NCBI RefSeq assembly: GCF_002777855.1
Contig: NZ_MEIK01000040.1
Coordinates: forward strand, 62,001-126,000
Reading direction: 5' to 3'
Source: Snodgrassella alvi
GTDB lineage: Bacteria; Pseudomonadota; Gammaproteobacteria; Burkholderiales; Neisseriaceae
Length of the DNA: 64,000 bases
Positions 8,791-20,497 of the stretch are shown here, piece by piece. Position numbers and translations under genes: made by a program. Each line of letters starts with the position of its first letter. Positions within the stretch are counted from its first letter, which is position 1. Below the pieces are notes generated by a model that saw only the letters and a list, made by a program, of their open reading frames with translations, was not told the origin of the DNA and did not search any database.

Positions 8791-9253
8791 AAAATCAACT
8801 CTCTTTCTATAAAATAACAATTTTTGTAAACCATATCAACCGAATTCAAATTTTTATTTTCAGTTAATATGAATACACCTCTAATATATAGACATTACAA
8901 TTATTTTCAATGTTTATATTGATATATTTTTAGTTTAAATTAAATAATAATAATTAATAGAATATAAAATATTAATTATAATAATTTTGGTTGTATAGTT
9001 ATATATTTCAGATTTATATTTTGAATTACTATTAATGGCATACAAATTATCAATTTACCTAGCCCTCTTTAATGGTTTTCCTATGTAGACGACAATCAAA
9101 GATATTAATTCCAATTTTTTAAAAATCTTAAAATATAGATCTCTTTTCAATTTGAATCGACATAAAAAAATGAGCACTAAAGTAATTAGTGCTCATTTTT
9201 AATAGTTAAAATAACAAGCTTAGCGTGTTTACTTACGCGCGGCCTAGGCTACA
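8791..9253. other. AT-rich intergenic region upstream of the small protein
   Basis: This 463-base gap is strongly AT-rich, with runs such as TTAAATTAAATAATAATAATTAATAG. It should contain the leftward promoter of the small Cys protein and ends with the groEL terminator. I see no gene in it. Confidence 0.5.
9166..9200 (-). terminator. groESL terminator
   Basis: A perfect 15-base stem (AAAAATGAGCACTAA pairing with its complement) around a 5-base loop, with T/A tracts on both sides. It lies 54 bases past the groEL stop. Confidence 0.85.
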
Positions 9254-10909
<1,656 letters not shown>

Positions 10910-10967
10910 CTAATCTTTAATAATCAATTACGCAAATACAAATAAAATAGAATTTCTGGATAAACAA

Positions 10968-11255
10968 TTATTCAACAATACCGAAAATATCTTCTTCGCG
11001 CATTACCAGCAATTCTTCACCGTCAACTTTAACAGTTTGACCGCTGTATTTACCGAAAATCACTTTATCGCCAACTTTCACATCCACTTTCAGACGGTCG
11101 CCGTTTTTCAGCAGTTTACCGTTACCAACTGCAATTACTTCACCCATATCAGGTTTTTCAGCAGCAGAACCTGGTAATACAATACCAGAAGCTGTTTTTT
11201 CTTCAGCTTCCAAACGTTTTACCACAACACGGTCATTCAAAGGACGAATAGTCAT
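10968..11255 (-). CDS. groES: Co-chaperonin GroES
   Basis: GroES is the seven-fold lid of the GroEL chamber. The chosen start gives [14 protein letters not shown], the canonical N terminus. An upstream in-frame ATG at 11294 would add an atypical 13-residue extension, while a strong GGAGAAG site sits right before the chosen ATG. The 95 residues are standard and include the mobile-loop region around [14 protein letters not shown]. It is the first gene of the groES-groEL operon. Confidence 0.98.
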   Translation of the reverse strand: MTIRPLNDRVVVKRLEAEEKTASGIVLPGSAAEKPDMGEVIAVGNGKLLKNGDRLKVDVKVGDKVIFGKYSGQTVKVDGEELLVMREEDIFGIVE

Positions 11256-11755
11256 ATTATCTTCTCCACATCTTTGGTGCGCAAAGCACCTCAAAGTTGG
11301 TTAATACAAACCCGCATATATAGCGGGACGTAAAATTCATTTCGATAAATAAAGTAAGGCTAGGAGGCCACAATTCAAGAGTGAATGGAGTAATTATTTT
11401 CCTAATTCTTACAAATACTTAGTAAAATTGACAGAATATTCCTGCACTTACCAGAGTCAGGCACCCCACTGCAGACAAAATATTACCGGTCGGAATATCA
11501 TAAGATATTCAGAAAATAATTCTGACGTCACAAGATTAAAATTGATTTAGCAGACCCATACCATACGCGCATGCAAGAATTAAGAATGCATTTCTCCATC
11601 CAACAACAACCGTATTTTCTGGTAAATAATCTGCTTGTTGTTTCTATACATTATTAACTCGAGTATCCCCAGCAGAATTTTACCAACCAGTTGATGGATA
11701 CAGGATACTGCAAACAGATTACCTTACACATTGCCACAAATATTCTGTGTCCCTG
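11256..11755. other. Intergenic region between rpoE and groES
   Basis: This 500-base stretch holds the groES leader and possible heat-shock promoter in its left third. A small AT hairpin (GAATATC-ATAA-GATATTC, 11493-11510) may end the sigma-factor transcript, though it lacks a T tract. No open frame here looks like an anti-sigma factor. Confidence 0.5.
11352..11379 (-). promoter_or_regulatory. Possible sigma-32-type heat-shock promoter of groESL
   Basis: On the minus strand a CTTGAA element is followed 14 bases later by CCTTACTT, about 100 bases before the groES start. The -35 part matches the heat-shock sigma consensus well and the -10 part only partly (consensus CCCCAT-T). I do not see a CIRCE inverted repeat. 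Assignment is tentative. Confidence 0.4.
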
Positions 11756-12352
11756 TCAATCATGTTCAAATCTGCTTTCAACTTCAGCAGATAATAGTTC
11801 CCGAGCCCTTGCAATTCGTGAGCGCACAGTACCAATCGGACAGCCCATTATCTGAGCAATTTCTTCATATGACAAATCATTGATTTCGAAAAGAATAATC
11901 GGTTGACGCAAATTAGGTGGCAACTGATCAATTGCTTCGCCCAGCACATCAATCAACTCACGGTTTAATAATTGTTTTTCAGGTGTCTGATAGTCGGACA
12001 AATGTTCGAGAACATCAACTTCTTCCCCATTCTCATCCACTATTTCAGTAATCATTTGCGGTTCGCGTCCATATACAGCAATCATAGACTTAGCCGTATT
12101 CATCCCAATACAGCATAACCAAGTATAAAACTGACTACTAGCCCGAAACTGAGGTAACGCTTTGTAGGCTTTGAGAAAGGTTTCCTGTACCACATCCAAC
12201 GTAATCTGATCGTCATGAGTAAAACGACGCAGAAAATGCTTTAATCGACGCTGATATTTGCTCACCAGCAAACTGAAAATCTGCGCATCACCCTGCTGAG
12301 CCTTACGCACCAACACCTGTTCTTCCACCTGTGGGGTACGGTTTTCATGCAT
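11756..12352 (-). CDS. rpoE: RpoE-type extracytoplasmic-function sigma factor
   Basis: A 198-residue ECF sigma factor directing RNA polymerase to envelope or oxidative-stress promoters. Region 2 is visible at about residues 20-95 (FSLLVSKYQRRL, VVQETFLKAYKAL, FYTWLCCIGMNTAKS). Region 4 is at about 135-190 (LPPNLRQPIILFEINDLSYEEIAQIMGCPIGTVRSRIARARELL). The overall pattern is that of RpoE/AlgU and not of small iron-type ECFs. Such sigma factors are normally held by an anti-sigma protein encoded just downstream, but none is present in the 500 bases that follow. It is read in the same direction as tilS, 77 bases after it. Confidence 0.9.
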   Translation of the reverse strand: MHENRTPQVEEQVLVRKAQQGDAQIFSLLVSKYQRRLKHFLRRFTHDDQITLDVVQETFLKAYKALPQFRASSQFYTWLCCIGMNTAKSMIAVYGREPQMITEIVDENGEEVDVLEHLSDYQTPEKQLLNRELIDVLGEAIDQLPPNLRQPIILFEINDLSYEEIAQIMGCPIGTVRSRIARARELLSAEVESRFEHD

Positions 12353-12429
12353 ATAGTTATCCTCTAATTTTATTGTTATTGCATCAATCGACAGCTGAGT
12401 CTGCGTAGCTGAATTATTATTTTTCCAAC

Positions 12430-13755
12430 TTAAAGCCTAATAGGCAAATCCTGCATCAAAGGCATCCAGCCATTAGCAACACCTACGTTAGCGGCAACAG
12501 CCACATTAATCACAGCAATACAATGATTATCGGCATCACACAATACTGGCCAGACAGCACGCATAAAAGGAGGAATTTTCCGTTCCTGTAATAATTTTTT
12601 AACCTTTTTTCTACCTCCTTTTAAAACAATTGTATCCTGAACATCGACCTGACGAACTGTCCATTCGTCAGCAATTTCCACCAAACCAAAATTATGACAT
12701 CTCCATTCTAAATAACCAGCCTTCATCAGTTGCATGCTGCTTACCGGCAGCAAATCAAACCAAGGCCATTGAGCTGATGCATGCTTTTTATCTATCCACA
12801 ACTTGAAATCATAATAGATTACACAAGCGTATGGTAAAGACCATTGTGCACCATTTTTGCTTTCCATCAACTGTCTTGCAAATTCTGTCAGTGAAGCTGA
12901 AGTAGACATGCCCAGACCATTTTTCTGAGCAAAAAGACGCAATTGCTGCCGGCGCCGTGCTGCGCTGAGTGTTTGCCACAACGAAATATCAAAACCCTGT
13001 TGCTGTGCATGCAACAGTACCCAATCAGCTTCAGCCACCTCATCCAGCAACGCCAGCTCATCCTGCAAACGACTAACAGCAGCTTCAACTTGATTATCCA
13101 TATATGGCAAATGGGCACGCCAGTATGGCAAACCATCCAGACGTAGCCAGTTGCGCAGATAGATGCAGTTGCGGTTACTGTCGTCTTCTATATGCTCAAG
13201 CTGCATCGCTTCAGCATAATTCTTCAGCTGCTCGCGCGAAAAAGGCAACAGTGGCCGCCATAGAATAGTGTGCTCTGTTAATGCCCGCACGTCCGGCATC
13301 GCAGCCAGAGAGCGCAGACCGCCGCCACGCAGTGCACCTAGAAAAAAAGTTTCAATCTGGTCATCACGATGATGTGCCAGCACCACCACTTCCGCTCCAC
13401 TTTCTGCATAAGCCTGATAACGCGCCTTACGAGCCGCAGCTTCCACACCCTCTCCGCTGGCACTGACCGTTACCTTAACCAGCGTTAGTGGAACAGACCA
13501 AGTTGCGCAGACCTTCTGACAAAAAGCAGCCCACTCATCAGCATGGCTACTCAAGCCATGATGCACATGAATGGCAGACAACTGCAATGGCAGCACATTA
13601 CGCAACTGAGTCAGCGCATGCAGCAATACCACAGAATCCAGACCGCCACTAAGGCCAACAGTCAAAATACAACGGTCAGCCACAGAGGCTGACCATTGTT
13701 GTGCAATATTGTCACATAAGCGGACACATAAATTATTTAGCGTTGAACTGACCAT
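12430..13755 (-). CDS. tilS: tRNA(Ile)-lysidine synthase
   Basis: TilS converts the wobble C34 of tRNA-Ile(CAU) to lysidine so that it reads AUA codons, an essential step. The PP-loop motif [13 protein letters not shown] is near residue 34, followed by [14 protein letters not shown] and the [15 protein letters not shown] motif. The C-terminal half carries the TilS substrate-binding domains and [19 protein letters not shown] near residue 380. The length of 441 residues is normal. Its ATG lies 23 bases inside the end of accA, which suggests translational coupling. Confidence 0.95.
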   Translation of the reverse strand: MVSSTLNNLCVRLCDNIAQQWSASVADRCILTVGLSGGLDSVVLLHALTQLRNVLPLQLSAIHVHHGLSSHADEWAAFCQKVCATWSVPLTLVKVTVSASGEGVEAAARKARYQAYAESGAEVVVLAHHRDDQIETFFLGALRGGGLRSLAAMPDVRALTEHTILWRPLLPFSREQLKNYAEAMQLEHIEDDSNRNCIYLRNWLRLDGLPYWRAHLPYMDNQVEAAVSRLQDELALLDEVAEADWVLLHAQQQGFDISLWQTLSAARRRQQLRLFAQKNGLGMSTSASLTEFARQLMESKNGAQWSLPYACVIYYDFKLWIDKKHASAQWPWFDLLPVSSMQLMKAGYLEWRCHNFGLVEIADEWTVRQVDVQDTIVLKGGRKKVKKLLQERKIPPFMRAVWPVLCDADNHCIAVINVAVAANVGVANGWMPLMQDLPIRL

Positions 13756-14692
13756 AATGCATCAGGCGGTCAAAGCGACGGGTAAGTAAACTCGACAACT
13801 GCTTGCCTTTGGTCTCTTCTAACTGGCTAGTCAGTACCGCTTTCACCCGTTGCATAATTTCCGGATAATTGCGATGCGCCCCACCCAAAGGCTCTTCAAT
13901 CACCTTATCAATCAATTTCAGCTCAAGCAGGCGTTTGGCAGTAATGCCAAGTGCCTGTGCTGCTTCCGGTGCTTTTTCCGCAGTTTTCCACAGAATTGAA
14001 GCACAGCCCTCCGGTGAGATCACAGAATAGGTAGAAAATTGAAGCATATTTACATAATCGCCTACAGCTATAGCCAGCGCACCACCAGAGCCACCCTCGC
14101 CAATAATCGTACAAATTACCGGCACCTTTAGTCGTGCCAGCTCATATAGATTGCGTCCGATTGCTTCAGATTGGCCACGTTCTTCCGCACCTATACCCGG
14201 ATAAGCACCAGGGGTATCGATAAATGTCAGCAAGGGGATCTTGAATTTTTCCGCCAGCTTCATTAACCGCAATGCCTTACGATAACCTTCCGGTTTAGGC
14301 ATGCCGAAATTGCGGCGAATTTTTTCCTTAGTATCACGGCCTTTCTGATGGCCGATTACCATAACACTTTCTCCATTGAAGCGCGCCAGACCGCCCACTA
14401 TTGCAGCATCATCAGCAAAAGCACGGTCACCGTGCAGCTCTTCAAAGTCAGTACACAGCGCCTCAATATAATCTAAAGTATAAGGACGCTGCGCATGGCG
14501 TGATACCTGCGAAATCTGTACCGGCGACAGCTTGGCAAAAAGATTCTTGGTTAAATCATCGCTTTTCTTTTTTAGGCGCGCGATTTCTTCGGAAATATCC
14601 ACAGCCGATTCATCCTGCACAAAGCGAAGCTCATCAATTTTCTGTACCAATTCGGCTATAGGTTGTTCAAAATCCAAAAAAATCTGTTTCAT
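13733..14692 (-). CDS. accA: Acetyl-CoA carboxylase carboxyltransferase, alpha subunit
   Basis: AccA and AccD form the carboxyltransferase that moves CO2 from biotin to acetyl-CoA to give malonyl-CoA. The 319 residues are canonical: [15 protein letters not shown] at the start, [33 protein letters not shown], and the oxyanion-hole loop [13 protein letters not shown]. accB and accC lie about 29 kb away in this window, and accD is not seen. It overlaps tilS by 23 bases. Confidence 0.97.
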   Translation of the reverse strand: MKQIFLDFEQPIAELVQKIDELRFVQDESAVDISEEIARLKKKSDDLTKNLFAKLSPVQISQVSRHAQRPYTLDYIEALCTDFEELHGDRAFADDAAIVGGLARFNGESVMVIGHQKGRDTKEKIRRNFGMPKPEGYRKALRLMKLAEKFKIPLLTFIDTPGAYPGIGAEERGQSEAIGRNLYELARLKVPVICTIIGEGGSGGALAIAVGDYVNMLQFSTYSVISPEGCASILWKTAEKAPEAAQALGITAKRLLELKLIDKVIEEPLGGAHRNYPEIMQRVKAVLTSQLEETKGKQLSSLLTRRFDRLMHYGQFNAK

Positions 14693-15098
14693 TGTTAAGA
14701 TATCCGCAAAAACACGTGGCAGCTATGATACGCGAAGAAATGAAGCAATGCAGCCCTAAAAATTAAAAAGCTGTAAACACAGCCACAAAAATCACACATA
14801 AATATATGATTTTATAAATTATTATCAAAAATACAAAACCATATCTCAAGCTTTACCATAGACCACAAACATCGCATTTAGAAAAAATTTAACCATAAAC
14901 AGCAATAGCTTAATCAAATAATACCAATCAGAATGCCAAAAAAATAAATCTCCTGCAATACACAAATCCACAACGGTATATCTACAACAAATATACATTA
15001 ACAGCTTGCCAAGACTGGGTTTTACCTACTAAAATTAGCGATTTTCTGTTGTATTGGCAGAATAAAATTACTTCGATTTTTTCACTAAGGAATACACT
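14693..15098. other. Divergent intergenic region accA / rpsP
   Basis: This 406-base AT-rich gap must hold promoters for the leftward accA-tilS operon and the rightward rpsP operon. A TTGCCA at about 15005 followed 17 bases later by CTAAAAT could be the rpsP promoter, but the match is weak. I see no gene. Confidence 0.4.
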
Positions 15099-15347
15099 AT
15101 GGTAGTTATCCGTTTGGCCCGCGGTGGTTCTAAACACCGTCCTTTCTATAACATCGTCGTAGCTGACTCTCACAACCGTCGTGATGGCCGCTTTATCGAG
15201 CGCGTTGGTTTTTACAACCCTGTTGCCAATGAAAAACAGGAACGTGTACGTCTAAGTACAGACCGTCTGAACCACTGGATTGGTCAAGGCGCGCAGCTGA
15301 GCGAAGCTGTAGCCAAACTGGTTAAAGAACAGAAGGCTGCGGCCTAA
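15099..15347 (+). CDS. rpsP: 30S ribosomal protein bS16
   Basis: Small-subunit protein needed for 30S assembly. Its 82 residues begin [21 protein letters not shown], the family signature, followed by [22 protein letters not shown] precedes the ATG. It is the first gene of the conserved rpsP-rimM-trmD-rplS operon. Confidence 0.98.
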   Translation: MVVIRLARGGSKHRPFYNIVVADSHNRRDGRFIERVGFYNPVANEKQERVRLSTDRLNHWIGQGAQLSEAVAKLVKEQKAAA

Positions 15348-15363
15348 TTCAGCAGTAAAGCAA

Positions 15364-15876
15364 ATGAACAGTACACAGCCACAATGGGTAGCAATGGGCT
15401 ATATTAAAGGTGTATTTGGCGTAAAGGGCTGGGTAAAAGTCCATTCCGATACCGAATATACCGACAGCCTGCTTGACTATCCGCAATGGCAGCTGAGCAA
15501 AGATGGCCAAACCAAAACCGTAAGCATTGCCGAAAGCAAAATCAGCAGTGATGAATTACAAGTACGGTTTGACGGTATCAACGATCGTGACAGCGCAGCC
15601 TTACTGCGCGGCTTCACCATTGAAATAGACCGTGCCAGCTTTGCAGAAACCGAAGAAGATGAGTATTACTGGACAGACCTAATAGGCCTAACCGTATTTA
15701 ACCGTACACAGGAAAACCTTGGTACTGTCAGTTCATTAATGCAAACCGGTGCACATGACGTACTGGTAGTAGACGGCGATTTCGGCCGCAAACTGATTCC
15801 TTTTGTCGCACAATACATCGATGAAGTAAACCTGCCACAACAGCAGATTTGCGTAGACTGGGGCAGCGACTACTGA
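15364..15876 (+). CDS. rimM: Ribosome maturation factor RimM
   Basis: RimM binds uS19 and helps mature the 3' domain of 16S rRNA. The 170-residue protein has the N-terminal beta-barrel ([18 protein letters not shown]) and the C-terminal PRC-type barrel ([15 protein letters not shown], then [18 protein letters not shown]). It starts 16 bases after rpsP. Its stop codon shares one base with the trmD start. Confidence 0.96.
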   Translation: MNSTQPQWVAMGYIKGVFGVKGWVKVHSDTEYTDSLLDYPQWQLSKDGQTKTVSIAESKISSDELQVRFDGINDRDSAALLRGFTIEIDRASFAETEEDEYYWTDLIGLTVFNRTQENLGTVSSLMQTGAHDVLVVDGDFGRKLIPFVAQYIDEVNLPQQQICVDWGSDY

Positions 15877-16622
15877 TGTACATTCAGGCCATTACCCTGT
15901 TTCCGGAAATGTTTACTGCTCTTACAGACAGCGGCGTTACCGGACGTGCATTACAGCAAGGTATCTGGCAGTTTGCTACAATCAATCCGCGGCAGTTTGC
16001 AGATAATCCACTGGGCTATATTGATGACCGCCCTTACGGCGGTGGCCCGGGCATGATTATGATGGCGCCGCCTTTACAGGCCGCCATTGATATGGCTCGA
16101 AAGACCAGCCCTGAAGGACGGCTGATTTATATGAGCCCACAGGGCAAACCTCTGAGTCACACACAAGCAGCCAGTCTGGCCGATGAATCGGCACTGATTG
16201 TGCTGTGTGGCCGATACGAAGGCATTGATGAACGTATTCTCACCAGCAACGATGTGACCGAAATCAGCATTGGCGACTTTGTGGTATCCGGTGGAGAATT
16301 ACCAGCCATGATGTTAATGGACGCTGTTATCCGACTACTACCGGGCACATTAGGTGATGCACGCTCAGCAGCAGAAGATTCATTTGCCACTGGTTTACTT
16401 GATTGTCCGCACTACACGCGTCCGGTTGAATTTCGTCAACAGACCGTTCCCGACGTATTACGCAGTGGCAATCATGCATTAATCGCCCAATGGCGATTAA
16501 CACAGGCGCTTAGGCGCACTTGGACACGTCGACCAGATTTACTGGCCGGCCGTGTATTAACCCCAGAGGAATCCAGACTCTTGCAAAATATCAGACAAGA
16601 GGAACGGGACATCCCATTATAA
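15876..16622 (+). CDS. trmD: tRNA (guanine-N1)-methyltransferase
   Basis: TrmD methylates G37 of tRNAs with a G at position 36, preventing +1 frameshifts. The start [13 protein letters not shown] is used because it is canonical and its ATG overlaps the rimM TGA (TGATG). An earlier ATG gives a nine-residue non-conserved extension. The knotted SPOUT fold motifs are visible: [39 protein letters not shown] and the [16 protein letters not shown] stretch. It has 248 residues. Confidence 0.97.
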   Translation: MYIQAITLFPEMFTALTDSGVTGRALQQGIWQFATINPRQFADNPLGYIDDRPYGGGPGMIMMAPPLQAAIDMARKTSPEGRLIYMSPQGKPLSHTQAASLADESALIVLCGRYEGIDERILTSNDVTEISIGDFVVSGGELPAMMLMDAVIRLLPGTLGDARSAAEDSFATGLLDCPHYTRPVEFRQQTVPDVLRSGNHALIAQWRLTQALRRTWTRRPDLLAGRVLTPEESRLLQNIRQEERDIPL

Positions 16623-16636
16623 TTAGGAAGCTTAAT

Positions 16637-17002
16637 ATGAACTTGATTCAACAATTAGAGCAGGAAGAAATCGCTCGTTTGAATAAAGAAATCCCGGCCT
16701 TCGCGCCAGGTGATACCGTGGTTGTTTCTGTACGCGTTACCGAAGGTAGCCGTACCCGTCTGCAAGCCTATGAAGGCATTGTGATTGCTCGTCGCAACCG
16801 TGGCCTGAACAGCAACTTCATCGTACGTAAAATCTCCAGCGGTGAAGGTGTGGAACGTACATTCCAGTTATACTCTCCAGCCGTTGAAAAAATCGAAGTT
16901 AAACGCCGTGGTGATGTACGCCGTGCCAAACTGTATTACCTGCGTGGCTTAACCGGTAAAGCTGCCCGCATTCGTGAAAAACTGCCGGCTCGCAAAGCCT
17001 AA
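16637..17002 (+). CDS. rplS: 50S ribosomal protein bL19
   Basis: This large-subunit protein at the subunit interface has 121 residues starting [12 protein letters not shown]. The longer upstream in-frame extension runs through the end of trmD and is not coding for bL19. Hallmarks are [31 protein letters not shown] and [15 protein letters not shown]. It is the last gene of the operon and ends at a strong terminator. Confidence 0.97.
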   Translation: MNLIQQLEQEEIARLNKEIPAFAPGDTVVVSVRVTEGSRTRLQAYEGIVIARRNRGLNSNFIVRKISSGEGVERTFQLYSPAVEKIEVKRRGDVRRAKLYYLRGLTGKAARIREKLPARKA

Positions 17003-17364
17003 GCAGTATACACAACACATTAACTGCTTGAAGCAGTTTAATACTAAGGCCGAATCTGTTGATTCGGCCTTTTTCTTAGCTCATTCAGTACTTCTTCACA
17101 TTTATCATTCCGACCATGGCAAATACATTAAAATCATATACATTTGCCATCAAAAAAACATACTCAGATTTAGCCTATTGCCATCCACCCTACGTCGAAT
17201 TAACACTCAGTAAAAATAAAAAATACCAAACCTTATTGCAGATTCAGTCCATTATTCAGTCGGCTAATTTAAACAGCGGCAAAAGTTGAAAAATGTTAAA
17301 ATTACACGATTTTTGTCTGTTTTCTCTTAATCAGCTTTGTACTTTGCCCTAAGGAAGCGCACTA
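17003..17364. other. Intergenic region between rplS and purM
   Basis: This 362-base gap holds the rplS terminator near its left end and AT-rich leader sequence before purM. A TTGAAA at about 17286 could be a -35 element for purM. No gene is seen. Confidence 0.4.
17046..17075 (+). terminator. rpsP-rplS operon terminator
   Basis: AAGGCCGAATC, a TGTT loop and GATTCGGCCTT, followed by a T run. It is a textbook rho-independent hairpin 44 bases after the rplS stop. Confidence 0.9.
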
Positions 17365-18399
17365 ATGAGCCAGTCCCTGAGTTATCGCGATGCCGGTGTT
17401 GATATTGATGCTGGCGATTCGCTGGTCGAAAAAATTAAACCTTTTGCCAAACGCACCATGCGTCCTGAAGTATTGGGTGATTTGGGCGGCTTTGGCGCTT
17501 TGGTGGAAATCAGCAAGAAATACCGTCAGCCAGTACTGGTTTCTGGAACTGATGGCGTCGGTACCAAGCTAAAACTGGCTTTCGAATGGGATCAGCACGA
17601 CACTGTTGGCATCGATCTGGTTGCAATGAGCGTGAACGATATTTTGGTACAGGGTGCAGAACCTCTGTTTTTTCTGGATTATTTCGCCTGCGGCAAACTG
17701 GATGTAGAACGAGCAGCCGCAGTAATTAAAGGTATTGCTTCTGGTTGTGAACAATCTGGCTGTGCCTTGATTGGTGGAGAAACTGCCGAAATGCCGGGTA
17801 TGTATCCCGATGGTGAGTATGATCTAGCAGGATTTGCTGTAGGAGTGGTGGAAAAAGAACAGGTTATCAATGGACGCAGTATTGCTGCTGGTGATATTGT
17901 GCTGGGGCTGGCCTCCAATGGCATCCATTCTAATGGTTACTCGCTGGTACGCAAAATCATTGAACGCGCTCGTCCAGAGCTGGACGCCCCGTTTGCAGAC
18001 GGCCAAACCCTGAGGCAAGCGATCATTGCACCTACCCGCTTATACGTCAAACCTATTCTTGCAGCGTTGAAACAGTTTACCATCAAAGGTATGGCACACA
18101 TCACCGGCGGTGGCATCAGTGAAAATGTACCGCGCATACTGCCAGATAATACCGTTGCCGCCATCGATGCCCAGTCGTGGCCACTGCCTAAACTATTTCT
18201 ATGGTTGCAACAGGCCGGACAAGTAAACAGCCAGGAAATGTACCGTACATTCAACTGCGGCATCGGCATGGTATTGGTAGTGAATGCTGCTGATGCTGCT
18301 GCGGTACAACAATTTTTACAGCAGCAAGGCGAAACGGTTTACGAGATAGGTGTGATACGTAGTCGTCAGAATGATGAACATCAGACACAGATAAGCTAA
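17365..18399 (+). CDS. purM: Phosphoribosylaminoimidazole (AIR) synthetase
   Basis: PurM closes the imidazole ring of AIR from FGAM with ATP, the fifth step of purine synthesis. The 344 residues include [13 protein letters not shown] at the start, [27 protein letters not shown] and [22 protein letters not shown] ribosome site precedes the ATG. It appears to be transcribed alone, away from purF and purC. Confidence 0.97.
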   Translation: MSQSLSYRDAGVDIDAGDSLVEKIKPFAKRTMRPEVLGDLGGFGALVEISKKYRQPVLVSGTDGVGTKLKLAFEWDQHDTVGIDLVAMSVNDILVQGAEPLFFLDYFACGKLDVERAAAVIKGIASGCEQSGCALIGGETAEMPGMYPDGEYDLAGFAVGVVEKEQVINGRSIAAGDIVLGLASNGIHSNGYSLVRKIIERARPELDAPFADGQTLRQAIIAPTRLYVKPILAALKQFTIKGMAHITGGGISENVPRILPDNTVAAIDAQSWPLPKLFLWLQQAGQVNSQEMYRTFNCGIGMVLVVNAADAAAVQQFLQQQGETVYEIGVIRSRQNDEHQTQIS

Positions 18400-18478
18400 A
18401 AGTTTATATCAAACATATCCTTAAAAAATTAAATTATTTTTAATTGAGCTAAAGCTATTTACTACATAAATGTAGTTG

Positions 18479-19516
18479 ATGGCTTTTATTTTAAGTCTAT
18501 TAAACAGATTCACTATTATGTTTAGAGTAATAGCATTAATCATATTATTGTTACTATCATCTCTGAGCAATGCCAATAATCTAGGATTTAAAACTTTAAC
18601 TTTATCAGATATCGATAAAAGAAGAGAAATAAACATCTTTGTAATCTATCCTACTAATTCTGATTCAAAGCCAATTTTATTTGCTGATAGTTCGGTATTT
18701 TCAGGTTTTTATGCAATAGAAAATGCCAAACCTATAAACAATACATATCCTTTATTAGTGATATCCCATGGATATGGTGGTAATTGGCGCAACTTAAGCT
18801 GGATAGCTTCAAATCTTGCCAAACTAGGATATATTGTTGCTTTGATTGATCATCCAGACATGTCTAAATATAGTAAAACCCCGAAACAAGCTGCACAATT
18901 ATGGCAAAGACCAATCGATTTACAACGTACTATTACCTTTTTGCAAGAAAATCCTGATTTTGCCGGAAAAGTAGACAACAATAATATCTCATTACTGGGA
19001 CACTCTTTAGGTGGTTGGACAGTGATGGTCGCTGGCGGTGCTAATTTTAACGTTGCACAGTTTCTTGAGGACTGTCGTATAACTAAGGCTCAGCACGAAT
19101 GTGAACTAAGTGAAGCGTTAGGGATAAGATCAGATAAGCAATCAGCGTTCAACCATCTGTATGACCTAAGAGTGAAAAAGATTATTACACTAGATACGGG
19201 ATTTGCTCGAGGGCTGACTAAATCAAGTCTGAAGAGTTTAACCATCCCTACATTAATTATCGGTGCTGAAATCAATATTGGTGACCTACCCGTTGAAATG
19301 GAATCAGGTTATCTGGCTGAAAATTTGCCTGTAACCAGATATATTCTGCTTAAAGATGCCATGCATTTCAGTTTCATACAAGAATGTAAAAAAGATGCTT
19401 TCAGTATTTTGCCTGAAAAGAATAAAATTATTTGCAAAGATGGATATGGCGTTAGCAGAAAAAATATTCACACCATTATTCTAAAATATATAAAAGAATT
19501 TTTAGATGTTAACTAA
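18479..19516 (+). CDS. Exported alpha/beta hydrolase, dienelactone-hydrolase / PAF-acetylhydrolase-like
   Basis: The protein has a hydrophobic N-terminal export signal (MFRVIALIILLLLSSLSNA begins 13 codons in, and that ATG at 18518 is an equally good start). An alpha/beta hydrolase domain follows. Visible are the oxyanion region LLVISHGYGGNWRN, the nucleophile elbow GHSLGGWT near residue 175, and a likely catalytic His in DAMHFSF. Two cysteines (ECKK and IICKDG) near the end could form a disulfide. No good ribosome site precedes any candidate start. The gene is clearly more AT-rich than purM upstream, which suggests a recent arrival. Substrate unknown. Confidence 0.78.
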   Translation: MAFILSLLNRFTIMFRVIALIILLLLSSLSNANNLGFKTLTLSDIDKRREINIFVIYPTNSDSKPILFADSSVFSGFYAIENAKPINNTYPLLVISHGYGGNWRNLSWIASNLAKLGYIVALIDHPDMSKYSKTPKQAAQLWQRPIDLQRTITFLQENPDFAGKVDNNNISLLGHSLGGWTVMVAGGANFNVAQFLEDCRITKAQHECELSEALGIRSDKQSAFNHLYDLRVKKIITLDTGFARGLTKSSLKSLTIPTLIIGAEINIGDLPVEMESGYLAENLPVTRYILLKDAMHFSFIQECKKDAFSILPEKNKIICKDGYGVSRKNIHTIILKYIKEFLDVN

Positions 19517-20112
19517 AATGGTTTCTTATTTAATAACATATTTTCATCAATCTGATTCAGAAATTTGCTGATTGGTTTAATCTTTTTTGTACATTTCTCA
19601 ATACTCTAAATAATTAAAGCCAGATATATCCAACATTGAGGCATAAAATACTTTCTATACTATACTATGTGACATTGATTTTATCGTTCTATCCGATAAC
19701 CAAACCACATCATACTAAGCAAAATTAATATTAAAAAGTTTAGATAAATGTTTTATATTATTCTTCAAGTTTGAATATCTCAAATTTCTCAAACTGAACC
19801 CTCTCAATTCTATTTGGCAAATTAACAATTGGCCGTGCAAATTTGCTGAATCTTTTTAATGGTATGTTTAAACAATCATTTATTTATTTTAGATAATTAT
19901 CATTGATGACAAACACTGCTTTATTTATTCTCTTCTACTTTAAGCATGGTTACTTGTACTTCTCTGCTTGAAAGCGGTCAACATATAAAATCTGTGTCGT
20001 ATATACTACTAAAAATTAAATATTTATATCGTTTACTATAAAAATATTGTGTATAGATATTATTTATACATATAATAAATTTACATTTTTACTAATAATG
20101 TAAGGAGAAATA
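19517..20112. other. AT-rich gene-free stretch
   Basis: This gap of about 600 bases sits between the hydrolase and the YdcA-like gene. I see no gene. A short perfect palindrome GATAATTATC at 19892-19901 resembles part of a Fur operator, but only half-sites match. The last 60 bases before the next gene are almost pure A/T and probably hold its promoter. Confidence 0.4.
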
Positions 20113-20295
20113 ATGAAAAAATGGCTAGCTATACTTTCGATTTCTGCATTTATGATAGGTACGTTCAGTAGTGCAGAAGCGGCACGAGGTCGCCAACCCT
20201 GCTCTGGGAAAAAGGGCGGCATCTCGCATTGTTCAAAAGGCAAATTTGTTTGCAAAGATGGCAGTTTAAGTGCTTCTAAAAAGATTTGCAGATAA
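20113..20295 (+). CDS. Small exported Cys-rich protein, YdcA-like
   Basis: The 60-residue protein has a clear signal peptide ([20 protein letters not shown], cut after AEA). A ~37-residue mature domain follows with four cysteines in the order [23 protein letters not shown]. This closely resembles what I recall of E. coli YdcA, a small uncharacterised periplasmic protein, including the GKKGGISHC and the DGSLSASKK stretches. Two disulfides are likely. A strong AAGGAGA ribosome site precedes the ATG and a terminator follows at once, so it is a single-gene unit. Function unknown. Confidence 0.85.
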   Translation: MKKWLAILSISAFMIGTFSSAEAARGRQPCSGKKGGISHCSKGKFVCKDGSLSASKKICR

Positions 20296-20301
20296 AAGTA
20301 T

Positions 20302-20331
20302 AAAAGGCATAAATTTGATTATGCCTTTTTT
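20302..20331 (+). terminator. Terminator of the YdcA-like gene
   Basis: AAAAGGCATAA, a six-base loop, TTATGCCTTTT and a T run, 6 bases after the stop codon. Confidence 0.85.
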
Positions 20332-20497
20332 ATGCGTACTATCAAAACTGATTAGTTTATATTTTAATTTATTTTAAAAGAAAGCATTATCCGCCTGAGC
20401 TGAATTTATAATTATAAAAAAATTTTATTTCCTATTAACATTGCATAAATTAGGATGTAATAGTATACATTACACTTTTAATAGCAATTAGAAATAA

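Noticed and set aside
11341-11400. CIRCE element for groESL
   Set aside because: No TTAGCACTC-N9-GAGTGCTAA inverted repeat is present; only a tentative sigma-32-like promoter remains.
19892-19910. Possible Fur box upstream of the YdcA-like gene
   Set aside because: Only the core palindrome GATAATTATC is present; alignment to the 19-base consensus gives about 11 matches, close to what AT-rich sequence gives by chance.
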